From JANQIV01 sp050117315 (GTDB taxonomy: Bacteria > Bacteroidota > Ignavibacteria > Ignavibacteriales > Melioribacteraceae): DNA of 64,000 nt. Each line of letters begins with the position of its first letter. Positions within the stretch are counted from its first letter, which is position 1. Location of the stretch: contig JASFMY010000002.1 in assembly GCA_050117315.1 (NCBI GenBank), positions 62,001 to 126,000 of the forward strand, in the 5' to 3' direction. The notes below the pieces were generated by a model. It saw only the letters and a program-made list of their open reading frames with translations. It made no database searches and had not been told where the DNA came from. The position numbers and the translations under genes were made by a program. Shown here piece by piece: positions 55,507 to 63,541 of this stretch.

Positions 55507-56808
55507 TTAATATGGATAAAAAATATAAAACAAAACCGAAAGTATAAACATTACCCACATACCCGGGTGAACTTCTTTATATTTCCCCGCAAAAACTTTT
55601 GAAAGAGGATACAATACAAAACCGGCTGTCATCCCTATCCCTAAATTGTAGGTAAAACTCATTAATGTAATAGTTGCAAATGCAGGAATTATTTCTGATA
55701 AATCTTCAAACTTGAATTTCGTTACCGGCTGAAGCATCAACAGTCCTACTACTATCAAAGACGATCCGTAAGCATAAGTCGGTATTGCAGTAATAAAAGG
55801 TGCAAAAAAAAGTGTTAGCAAGAACAACAACGCAGTTACAACAGAGGTAAAGCCTGATTTTCCGCCTGCCTCAATACCGGCGGCAGATTCGATATAAGTG
55901 CCTGTTGTAGTTGTTCCGCATAAAGAACCGACAATGGTTGCCAAAGAATCGCATAGCATAGGTTTTTCTATTTCAGGAAGGTTACCGTCTTCATCTAATA
56001 ATTCTGCTTTAAAGGAAACACCGATCAATGTGCCCATTGTATCTACAAAATCCATTACGAAAACCGTTAATATTACCGCGAACATTCCCCATGTAAATGC
56101 CCCGCTAATATCAAGTTCAAATAAAATGGGAGAGATATCCGGGGGGAGATCAACAAATCTATCCGGTAACGGGGTTACACCGAAAACAAAACCCAGTATA
56201 GTAACTGCGATTATTCCGATAAGTAGTGAACCGTTTACTTTCTTAATCATCAAAAAACCGACCAATATAAATCCTATTATTGCAAGTGTAATTTTAGGGT
56301 CTTTGAAATTGCCTACATGGACGGGAGCTCCTGCAACGCCAAGTTGAACTATGCCGGATTCGTTTAACCCTATGAATGTAAGAAACAAACCAATCCCGAC
56401 GGCAAAAGCAATTTTTAATGATTCCGGAATAGCATTAGCAAGCCAGTTTCTAATCTTTAAGACAGTAAGAAGAGTAAATAAAAACCCGCCGATAAAAATT
56501 GCTCCTATAGCCGTCTGCCAACTGTAACCTAAAACATTTACAACAGTGAATGCTATAAATGCATTTTCTCCCATATATGGAGCAACAGCGAAAGGACGCT
56601 TAGCATAAACTCCCATTAGCAATGTTCCGAAAAAAGCACTTATAATGGTTGCCACCATCGAGGGTCCGAACGGTATTCCCGCAGCTTCCAAAATTTTTGG
56701 ATTTACAATTACGATGTAAGCCATTGTCACAAATGTTGTAATACCGCCAATGGTTTCCTGACGGAAGTTAGTATTGAGGTCTTCAAAATTAAAAAACTTG
56801 CTTATCAT
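55507..56808 (-). CDS. NCS2/AzgA family purine permease
   Basis: 433 residues with 12-13 hydrophobic segments. Family motifs are ETIGGITTFVTMAYIVIVNPKIL, GPSMVATIISAFFGTLLMGVYAKRPFAVAPYMGENAF, DFVDTMGTLIGV and TTTGTYIESAAGIEAGGKSGFTSVV. AzgA-type permeases import hypoxanthine, adenine or guanine with protons. Length is normal. It is convergent with the HD gene (20 bases between stops) and divergent from the Dps gene. Confidence 0.93.
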   Translation of the reverse strand: MISKFFNFEDLNTNFRQETIGGITTFVTMAYIVIVNPKILEAAGIPFGPSMVATIISAFFGTLLMGVYAKRPFAVAPYMGENAFIAFTVVNVLGYSWQTAIGAIFIGGFLFTLLTVLKIRNWLANAIPESLKIAFAVGIGLFLTFIGLNESGIVQLGVAGAPVHVGNFKDPKITLAIIGFILVGFLMIKKVNGSLLIGIIAVTILGFVFGVTPLPDRFVDLPPDISPILFELDISGAFTWGMFAVILTVFVMDFVDTMGTLIGVSFKAELLDEDGNLPEIEKPMLCDSLATIVGSLCGTTTTGTYIESAAGIEAGGKSGFTSVVTALLFLLTLFFAPFITAIPTYAYGSSLIVVGLLMLQPVTKFKFEDLSEIIPAFATITLMSFTYNLGIGMTAGFVLYPLSKVFAGKYKEVHPGMWVMFILSVLFYIFYPY

Positions 56809-56983
56809 GCTTATTTCGCTTTTGAAGCTTTTACTTTGCTTTATAAACGTCTTTAAAATAATAAAAAAGAAATGCTTGAAACTATAGAATATATCTATGG
56901 CCTAATAAAAATAATAGATTTGATTTATGAATTTAAGAAATCTATTTTTGTAACAAATCTAATACAGAAAAAAGGAGCTTATG

Positions 56984-57457
56984 ATGGAAGAATTAAACAC
57001 AGTAGAAGTTAAAAAAGAAACAGCAGTAAAGATTGCCGATTTATTGAACAACTTATTGGCGGATTATCAAGTATTTTACCAAAACTTAAGAGGGTTCCAC
57101 TGGAATATCAAAGGTATGTATTTTTTCGGTTTACACCAGAAATTTGAAGAGTTATACACTGATGCGGCAGAAAAAATTGATGAAATTGCTGAAAGAATTC
57201 TTACTCTCGGTTTTACCCCGTACCACAGCTTTGAAGATTATTTAAGCCACACAAAACTGAAGTCCGCAAAAAATATTTCTGAGGGCAAACAAGCAGTAAC
57301 TGTTACTTTAGAAAATATTAAACATTTATTGAATCAGTTAAATGAAGTAAAATTATTGGCAGACGAAAAAGACGATTACGGGACATCCGTTATAGTTGAC
57401 GAAATTATAAGTTCATTTGAAAAAACTTCGTGGATGCTGAAATCGTTTTTAGCATAA
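56984..57457 (+). CDS. dps: Dps family ferritin-like protein
   Basis: 157 residues from the second ATG (56984), which sits 6 bases after AAAGGAG; the first ATG (56981) is only 3 bases away. Helix 1-2 carry the ferroxidase ligands: His40 (RGFHWNIKG), His52 and Glu56 (LHQKFEELY), Asp67 and Glu71 (KIDEIAER), numbered from the first ATG. Dps dodecamers bind iron and hydrogen peroxide and protect DNA. There is no lysine-rich N-terminal tail, so direct DNA coating is less likely. A strong terminator follows. Confidence 0.93.
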   Translation: MEELNTVEVKKETAVKIADLLNNLLADYQVFYQNLRGFHWNIKGMYFFGLHQKFEELYTDAAEKIDEIAERILTLGFTPYHSFEDYLSHTKLKSAKNISEGKQAVTVTLENIKHLLNQLNEVKLLADEKDDYGTSVIVDEIISSFEKTSWMLKSFLA

Positions 57458-57474
57458 TCCGCAGCCTAATTATG

Positions 57475-57502
57475 CCGGGTAATCTGAAAAAAGATTACCC
57501 GG
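57475..57502 (+). terminator. intrinsic terminator of dps
   Basis: CCGGGTAATCT (57475-57485) pairs perfectly with AGATTACCCGG (57492-57502) and is followed by an AT-rich tract with TTATTCTTTCTTT. The next 300 bases (57503-57807) hold no gene I can support. Confidence 0.85.
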
Positions 57503-57807
57503 GAATTATTCTTTCTTTATTTAATTTCAATTCTATCAACTTTTTATTGATAATCTTTATCTTTTTTGAAATGTGGAAATAATAGAACAAAGACCGTCGG
57601 AAGAGGTAGGGTAAAATACAAATGAATAAAACGGAAATAATGGGGACATGATCCACCGGAGAGGGGCGTGTTTATACAGACAACATTAAAAAAGTTACGA
57701 CTATCCAGGCAGCAAAGCAGTTGCATTGTAAACGAAAAAATCATCGGGAAATTATGAAATTCAATTTGATGCATTCCGTCTTTCAAGCGATGCGTATTTC
57801 TATATAT

Positions 57808-58150
57808 TAGAGTTTCTGCAAAATTAGATATCTAAACGTTTTGTCATTTTATGTAAAAGTCAAGTAATTCGAGGACATTTTTCAGCAAATTTTACTGGTG
57901 AAAGACCTCCCAATCCTTGGTGTGGTCTTTCATGATTATAATAATATAAATACTGCAACAGTTCCTCTTTTAATTCTTCTTCTTTCGTTCTCCAAAACCT
58001 CTCTGCTTTTCCATTTGTCTGGGGTCTATATCCTCTTGTATACCTGTGCTTGATCTCCAACTCCATCAACAATCGCTCAAATGGATGTTCTTTCTTTTTA
58101 CTTGAGTTCCAGGGCCATTGTCTGTTAAGACTTCCTTAAACAATATCGAA
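57808..58150 (-). mobile_element. IS481/IS3-like element remnant, frameshifted transposase end
   Basis: One end is present: TAGAGTTTCTGCAAAAT at 57808, the same terminus as the 138-bp MITE at 34397. On the minus strand the transposase C-terminal core reads KEHPFERLLMELEIKHRYTRGYRPQTNGKAERF to the stop at 57860, including the catalytic Glu of the DDE triad. Further upstream the second catalytic Asp (LTDNGPG, about 58107-58130) lies in a different frame, so the gene is frameshifted. The rest of the transposase and the other end are missing. The short stretch to 58296 includes an unrelated relic reading SDFEKEINLKIECK. Confidence 0.82.
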
Positions 58151-58296
58151 TTAAGAGATGAAATGATCCTCAGCGACTTTGAAAAAGAAATAAATCTGAA
58201 AATTGAATGTAAATAGAACATTTTTCCCAACAACACCTAAACAGATGTTTTTCGTGCTTGACGGTCATGACGTTGATTTCAAATTATCATCATAAT

Positions 58297-59622
58297 TTAT
58301 TTGTTCGATGAATTCATTTTTTCCGAATGTTCTTTTATGATTTTGAGAGTAGAAAAGTCCGTATTAAAAATTGAATTCAATCCCTGCGGTTCCTGCGGGG
58401 GATCGCCTGTAAAATCATCACCGGGTCTCCATTTGCCGTCATCATGCTGTGCTCTTGCTTCGCCGCCCCATGTCCAGAAATTTGTTCCGGCAATCGGTGC
58501 ACCTGCTGCTGCACTGTCATAAACTACATCAAACAAAAAGTCGAAATATTCATCTCTCACGGTGACCGGGGTTCCTGCCTTAAACTCTTCGTAATCACGC
58601 CCAATGCCGAATTCTTCAAGTGTAATAGGTTTATTTAATTCTCTCGCTAATCTCATATGTTCATTAAAGTAATTAAATACATTTACTTTAGTAGAGGGCA
58701 GTGTTCCTTCGGGATCATCAGCTTTATACCAGCTCCAATTTTTCGGCCAGATATGAAATGTAGCGTAATCAATATTTTTACTTTTATGCGCTGTTAGAAA
58801 AACTTCTTCCTTTTCAATACTTCCCATTGTTCCTTCATTGCCTACAGTAACTAAATGGTTTGGGTCAAGGCTGTGAATAAAGCCTGCGGTTTCATCAATC
58901 CATTTGTAAAAGTATTCAATATGGGGCATTGCGTCTTCACCCACACCGGGGCGGGGTTCGTTGCATAACTGCCATGCCATAATTGCGGGGTCTTCAAAAT
59001 AGAATTTATCTGTGAATTTATTTTTTCTTGTAACTATCATTTTAACATAATCCCGGTGATGCTGAACGGCTTCTTCGTTTCTATAAAATGTAGCTACCCA
59101 GTTGCCGTACACAGGCCAGTTAAAATCCGGAGCCGCGGGGTCAAGCAAAGTACCGTCGCCAAACCATGCATTGTACTGTGAAAATCCGCCGGACCATTCC
59201 CAAAAATTATGAAGGAAAACAACGGCATACATGTTGCGTTTACCCATTTCGTATAAGAGGTAATCGAGTCCTTCAAGCAATTCTTCGTTATAAACACCAG
59301 GTTCAATTTGAAAAGCAGGTTTAAGAGAATTTTTAATTGTTGAATTTTCCGAAGCTGCAAGCACACGTAAGTTTGTAATTCCGGCTTCTTTTAAGAAATC
59401 GAGTTCTCTTTTTAATCTTTCACGGTTGCCGGTTTCTCCGGGTGAACCAAGATAACACCCGTACCAGAAATTTGTGCCGGTGAAATAATACGGCTCATCG
59501 TTTTTCATGAATTGTGTGCCTTTTGTTGTAATAAAAGAAGGTTCACTTGTAAATAATCCAGAACAGTCGCTGAACAATACAAACGACGTAAAGATTAAAA
59601 ATATTACGGGAATTCTTTTCAT
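58297..59622 (-). CDS. GH5-like beta-mannanase lipoprotein
   Basis: 441 residues from ATG 59622 (AGAGGA upstream). Lipobox FVLFSDC (Cys20). A glycoside hydrolase family 5 barrel of the endo-1,4-beta-mannosidase type: TGTNFWYGCYLGSPG, LRVLAASEN, acid/base Glu222 in QLCNEPR, HIWPKNWSW (substrate-binding His and Trp), and nucleophile Glu337 in TLEEFG. It would cut beta-mannan chains at the cell surface. It stands alone, without SusC/SusD genes in view. An in-frame ATG 16 codons upstream is rejected because the signal peptide starts here. Confidence 0.9.
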   Translation of the reverse strand: MKRIPVIFLIFTSFVLFSDCSGLFTSEPSFITTKGTQFMKNDEPYYFTGTNFWYGCYLGSPGETGNRERLKRELDFLKEAGITNLRVLAASENSTIKNSLKPAFQIEPGVYNEELLEGLDYLLYEMGKRNMYAVVFLHNFWEWSGGFSQYNAWFGDGTLLDPAAPDFNWPVYGNWVATFYRNEEAVQHHRDYVKMIVTRKNKFTDKFYFEDPAIMAWQLCNEPRPGVGEDAMPHIEYFYKWIDETAGFIHSLDPNHLVTVGNEGTMGSIEKEEVFLTAHKSKNIDYATFHIWPKNWSWYKADDPEGTLPSTKVNVFNYFNEHMRLARELNKPITLEEFGIGRDYEEFKAGTPVTVRDEYFDFLFDVVYDSAAAGAPIAGTNFWTWGGEARAQHDDGKWRPGDDFTGDPPQEPQGLNSIFNTDFSTLKIIKEHSEKMNSSNK

Positions 59623-59874
59623 ACTTTCCTCTTGATAATTAACCGGGTAAATAGATAAGTAATTACGCATGATTTATGCCAGTAGCAAAACCTTTTATAA
59701 AAGAAAAAAACGGGAGTTGATTTGAAAATAATTTTATTATTTTAATAAAAACTTATCCTTTATTTAAAAAGTATTGATCAAAAACCATAGTTGTTTTACT
59801 CCCTTAGAATTTGTTCTAAAGATGACTTAAGTAATATGTAATTTTATTTAATCTACCAAAGGAGAAAACTAATA

Positions 59875-60278
59875 ATGCAAATAAAAGCTGATACACCGGA
59901 TGAATACGTAAATAAGTTACCCAAAGAAAGAAAAATGTTATTTCCAAATTGCGTGAAATAATTTTGGAAAATCTTCCTGAAGGATTTGAAAAAACAATAA
60001 GCTATGGAATGATTGGGTATGTGGTTCCGCATTCAATTTATCCGCCTGGGTATCATTGCGATCCCAAATTGCCGCTACCGTTTATGAAATTGGCTTCGCA
60101 GAAAAATTACGTAGTGCTTTATCATTCATGTATTTATGCCGATCAAAAATTATTGGACTGGTTCAAACGTGAATACCCAAAACATACTAATGCAAAACTT
60201 GATATGGGTAAAAGTTGTATCCATTTCAAAAGGATGAACGATATCCCTTATGATTTGATTGGTGAACTAACAACTTAA
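59875..60278 (+). pseudogene. DUF1801 protein gene with a one-base frameshift
   Basis: After AAAGGAG the frame begins MQIKADTPDEYVNKLPKERK. At about 59933-59937 an A-run appears one base short for the family: the frame then hits TAA, while the next frame continues NVISKLREIILENLPEGFEKTISYGMIGYV, and so on to HFKRMNDIPYDLIGELTT. Together they make a full DUF1801 protein (about 134 residues, iron-chaperone-like fold, function unknown). The break is a genuine deletion or a homopolymer sequencing error. Confidence 0.8.
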
Positions 60279-60509
60279 ATTACAGTTGATGATTGGATTA
60301 AAACTTTATGAGAAGAATGTGAAGAGGTAGTTGATATGAGGGATTAGATTTTTTCTAGATATTGTTAAAACCAAAATATTTGGCATTATACTATGTAATT
60401 CTTTAACTTATAAAGAATTCATTTGTCCAATTACTAAGTTATCATTTAATGCAACAATTGTTTTTCTTAACAGAGTTAAGATGTTCTTAATAATTAACGG
60501 ATTCAAATC

Positions 60510-61802
60510 ATGCAAAACACATTTAAAATAATTTCAACCGAAGAATTATTATCATTTCTTAACAACAAAGACTACAAAGTAATCGACGTTAGGTCTGTAG
60601 ATGCTTACAACGGCTGGGCTTTAAAAAATGAAAAGTGCGGCGGACATATTAAGGGCGCTAAAAGCCTTCCTCTCAAATGGTCAAATTATCTTGACTGGAT
60701 TGAAATAGTAAAATCAAAAGAATTTATGCCGGAAGATAATTTAATACTATACGGCGACTCCGTTGAGGATGCAGAAAAAGTTGCACAGCGTTTTGTTAAA
60801 AACGGGTATGAAAATATTTATCTTTATAATAGATTTATTGATGAGTGGTCAGCAAACACGGAACTGCCGATGGAGCATTTGCCAAGATACAAACAACTTG
60901 TCCCCGCAACCTGGGTAAAAGAATTAATAGAAGAAAATAATCCACAGCATTACGAAAATAATAGATTTGTTGTTTGCCATGCGCATTACCGCAACCGAGA
61001 AGCATATCTTTCCGGGCATATTCCCGGTGCGGTCGATATTGATACACTTGCCCTGGAATCACCGGTAACATGGAATAGGCGCACCCCCGAAGAACTTAAG
61101 AAAGCTTTAGAGCAGCATAGTATTACTTCCGACACAACTGTAGTGCTTTACGGCAAATATATGTCGCCGGACAACAGGGACGAATTTCCAGGAAGCGCCG
61201 CCGGGCATATTGGTGCTATCCGTTGCGCTTTTATAATGATGTACGCAGGAGTGGAAGACGTAAGAGTACTAAACGGCGGTTTTCAATCATGGGTTGATGC
61301 AGGGTTTGAAATCTCAACTAAAGATGAACCAAAAGTACCCGTTGAAGAATTTGGCTCTGAAATACCGATTCATCCCGAACTTGCGATTGATATTCCAGAA
61401 GCAAAAGAGCTGCTTGAATCTGAAAACGGAGAACTGGTAAGTGTGCGCAGTTGGCCCGAGTTTATCGGTGAAGTAAGCGGTTACAACTATATTGAAAAGA
61501 AAGGGCGAATATCCGGTGCAGTATTCGGCAACTGCGGCACAGATGCTTACCACATGGAAAACTATAGAAACTTGGATCACACAATGAGAGAATACCACGA
61601 AGTAGCAGATATCTGGAAAGAAGCAGGCATAACTCCCGACAAACATTTGGCCTTTTATTGCGGTACCGGCTGGAGAGGAAGCGAAGCGTTTTATAATGCT
61701 TGGCTAATGGGTTATCCAAAAGTATCTGTATTTGACGGCGGCTGGTTTGAGTGGAGTAATGATCCCAATAACCCTTATGAAACCGGTGTGCCTGAAATTT
61801 AA
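60510..61802 (+). CDS. three-domain rhodanese (sulfurtransferase)
   Basis: 430 residues with three rhodanese-like domains: about 1-125 (VIDVRSVDAYNGWAL...GAKSLP), 130-275 (FVVCHAHYRNREAYLSGHIPGAVDID) and 290-425. Only the third has the active-site cysteine, C384 in FYCGTGWRGSEA, a six-residue loop with Arg as in thiosulfate or mercaptopyruvate sulfurtransferases. The other two loops (LYGDSVED, LYGKYMSP) lack Cys and are structural or regulatory. No signal peptide is seen. A decayed copy of its last codons lies at 63160-63240. Confidence 0.92.
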   Translation: MQNTFKIISTEELLSFLNNKDYKVIDVRSVDAYNGWALKNEKCGGHIKGAKSLPLKWSNYLDWIEIVKSKEFMPEDNLILYGDSVEDAEKVAQRFVKNGYENIYLYNRFIDEWSANTELPMEHLPRYKQLVPATWVKELIEENNPQHYENNRFVVCHAHYRNREAYLSGHIPGAVDIDTLALESPVTWNRRTPEELKKALEQHSITSDTTVVLYGKYMSPDNRDEFPGSAAGHIGAIRCAFIMMYAGVEDVRVLNGGFQSWVDAGFEISTKDEPKVPVEEFGSEIPIHPELAIDIPEAKELLESENGELVSVRSWPEFIGEVSGYNYIEKKGRISGAVFGNCGTDAYHMENYRNLDHTMREYHEVADIWKEAGITPDKHLAFYCGTGWRGSEAFYNAWLMGYPKVSVFDGGWFEWSNDPNNPYETGVPEI

Positions 61803-61920
61803 AATAAAATTCATTAGAGTTAACTATTAATGTTGTCATATTCCTGTTCCCCATTTTTGGTTGAGTCAGTTACTTCTTTTATTGCAACAAAAATATTTTT
61901 TAACTAAAAGGAGATATACA

Positions 61921-62538
61921 ATGGCACAGATTACTCTCATTAATAATACCAGCGAAAACATAAGAATTGCAGTCTTTAAAAAACCTTATAAAGCTCCGTC
62001 ATTAAAAGTAGTAGCATGGAGAATTGAAGCATTGCCTAATAACGGTGGAAATACTAGCGTTCCTATTCCATCCAATTACGAAGTTTATATTAATTATTCG
62101 CTGAACCCTGCAACAAGGGATGACCCGTATGCAGGCATTAAAACAGCACCGATAAATATTGATGTCCAAACAGCGAAATTCTTAGTAAGGGAAGAACCTA
62201 CCAACGATAAGAATGCTTCGGTTGCTACTCTTAATAGGGTCTTTGTTGACGTTGTAGGCAATGAAATTCAAATTGAAAACCAGGCATCCTTCGGTGTTTG
62301 GGGACATATTATGCTAGACGGCCAGGATGTTTATCCGCCTCAAGTGATAACTCCGGGAAGAACATTAATGGAAGACATAAGGTCACCAATCTATATAGCG
62401 GTAATTGACGAGTTTATTATAAGAGGAAACGTAGTAAAGATTGAAGAATTAAGCTCATTGCCGGTAGAAGTACTTACAGGTGATGTTGTAAGTGTAACCG
62501 GCGACAAATGGCAAGGATACAGTTTAACTAAGAAGTAA
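61921..62538 (+). CDS. unknown beta-rich protein, 205 residues
   Basis: ATG 61921 follows AAAGGAGATATACA, a strong ribosome site. Residues 1-90 (AQITLINNTSENIRIAVFKKPY, NYEVYINYS) suggest a beta-sandwich. The second half (FGVWGHIMLDGQDVYPPQVITPG, IAVIDEFIIRGNVVKIEEL, VTGDKWQGYSL) also looks like beta strands. I do not recognise a family. No signal peptide, membrane segment or catalytic motif is visible. A decayed copy of its last 58 codons lies at 62883-63141. It lies 119 bases after the rhodanese gene and 54 before another unknown gene. Confidence 0.8.
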   Translation: MAQITLINNTSENIRIAVFKKPYKAPSLKVVAWRIEALPNNGGNTSVPIPSNYEVYINYSLNPATRDDPYAGIKTAPINIDVQTAKFLVREEPTNDKNASVATLNRVFVDVVGNEIQIENQASFGVWGHIMLDGQDVYPPQVITPGRTLMEDIRSPIYIAVIDEFIIRGNVVKIEELSSLPVEVLTGDVVSVTGDKWQGYSLTKK

Positions 62539-62592
62539 TAATTACGGCGGTTTTATGGCCGCCATTTAAATCACAGTCGGCGGGTATAAGTT

Positions 62593-62877
62593 ATGAATGA
62601 ATTCAAAAAAAAAGTCGGCAAGCTAATTGTTTACTGGACACCTGAAGATGACATGACCTGGTACACTTTTTCATTATCATATCTGGAAGATTTTTTTGTA
62701 AAGAACCAGGTACTAAATCGTCAGTGTCCAGAATTTCCAATTAGTTACATACCGGAAAATAATCCTTTGGGTAAGGACAGCGGCAGACTTTATATGAATT
62801 TGAGCGATAATTCATTTAACATATCCTTGAGTTCGCCGAAAGTTGTTAAAGAAAAACTTTATCCCACGGGTAACTGA
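62593..62877 (+). CDS. hypothetical protein, 94 residues
   Basis: The frame starts MNEFKKKVGKLIVYWTPEDDMTWYTF and ends VKEKLYPTGN. It contains several aromatic residues and no membrane segment. It is likely co-transcribed with the unknown gene at 61921-62538, 54 bases upstream; the gap carries a small GGCGG...CCGCC hairpin (about 62544-62562). Family not recognised. It is followed by duplicated, decayed copies of its neighbours. Confidence 0.6.
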   Translation: MNEFKKKVGKLIVYWTPEDDMTWYTFSLSYLEDFFVKNQVLNRQCPEFPISYIPENNPLGKDSGRLYMNLSDNSFNISLSSPKVVKEKLYPTGN

Positions 62878-62882
62878 CCTAA

Positions 62883-63141
62883 ATGGAAAATGTAAGATCA
62901 CCGATCTATCGGGTGTGTTGCAGAAGTCCTATTCTGTCATTTCTGCGAGGCAGTTTTATCGCCGAAGCAATGACATTTTTATAGTTGTGCAACACACTCT
63001 ATCTGGCGGTAATTGACGAGTTCATCATAAGAGGAAACATAGTCAAGGTTGAAGAATTAAGCTCTATACCGGTAGAAATATTTGCAGGTGATACCAGTTA
63101 GTATTACCGGGGACAAATGGCAGGGTTACAGCTTAAGTAAA
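62883..63141 (+). pseudogene. 3' copy of the 61921-62538 gene, interrupted by a MITE
   Basis: 62883-62910 (ATGGAAAATGTAAGATCACC then GATCTATC) and 63004-63141 together match the last 58 codons of the 61921-62538 gene (SPIYIAVIDEFIIRG ... GDKWQGYSL). It is split by an 88-bp insertion at 62911-62998. After the insertion it also has a stop-generating change near GCAGGTGATACCAGTTAG. It is a dead duplicate. Confidence 0.85.
62911..62998. mobile_element. 88-bp MITE with a 5-bp target duplication
   Basis: Ends GTGTGTTGCA (62913-62922) and TGCAACACAC (62988-62997) are inverted, and CTATC flanks both sides (62906-62910 and 62999-63003). Removing the insert and one CTATC restores the reading ATCTATCTGGCGGTAATT of the parent gene (I-Y-L/I-A-V-I). 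The interior has TGTCATTTCTGCGAGGC...GAAGCAATGACA, a REP-like palindrome. Confidence 0.85.
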
Positions 63142-63159
63142 TGATTTTAAGTTTTTCTA

Positions 63160-63240
63160 GTAGGCTGGTTTGAGTGAAGTAATAATCCCAATCATCCTTA
63201 TGAAAGAGGTATGCCTGAAATTTGAAGTAAAATTCATTAG
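63160..63240 (+). pseudogene. decayed 3' end of a rhodanese gene copy
   Basis: Matches 61738-61818 (GGCTGGTTTGAGTG-AGTAAT, ATCCCAAT, CCTTATGAAA, TGCCTGAAATTT) including the downstream AAATTCATTAG, with a Trp codon turned into TGA. It lies after the copy of the unknown gene, reversing the parental order, so the duplication was a larger tandem that later lost most of its length. Confidence 0.8.
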
Positions 63241-63403
63241 GTTTTTCATCTATCTAAAATATTACTTATAGTCCTCTGCTTACTTTTCTTAAATCAAATC
63301 TTTGGTATGAATTTATGACACTCTTTGCGTTAAAATGGCGCAACAACGTGTAAAAATTTCAGAATGGTGACAATATAGCGCATTATATGTCATATAGTCG
63401 CAT

Positions 63404-63433
63404 CTTGTTCGTTTTTCTTTGAAGCCCCATAAC
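63404..63433 (+). promoter_or_regulatory. candidate heat-shock (sigma-32-like) promoter of hsp20
   Basis: CTTGTTC (63404-63410), a 14-base spacer and CCCCATAAC (63425-63433) fit the sigma-32 consensus CTTGAAA-N11-16-CCCCATNT. It lies 109 bases upstream of a small heat-shock gene. Whether this organism uses a sigma-32 of that specificity is not known from the window. Confidence 0.5.
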
Positions 63434-63453
63434 TTATTAAAAATTAATAAGTT
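63431..63453 (+). promoter_or_regulatory. perfect palindrome in the hsp20 leader
   Basis: AACTTATTAA (63431-63440) and TTAATAAGTT (63444-63453) form a perfect 10-bp inverted repeat with AAA between, overlapping the end of the candidate -10 box. It may be an operator or a leader hairpin. It is not the CIRCE element (TTAGCACTC-N9-GAGTGCTAA). Confidence 0.45.
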
Positions 63454-63541
63454 AACAGAGTCTACTTGGTTTGGCACATAATTTTATATGTAATAGGCAA
63501 ACAGTAAATAAAATTCAAAACAAAAAATAAAGGAGGTTAAA

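Noticed and set aside
57544..57786. Minus-strand frame of 80 codons after dps
   Set aside because: No start signal, no family resemblance and low-complexity sequence; it lies in the gap before the IS remnant.
63420..63460. CIRCE/HrcA operator before hsp20
   Set aside because: The inverted repeat AACTTATTAA does not match TTAGCACTC-N9-GAGTGCTAA.
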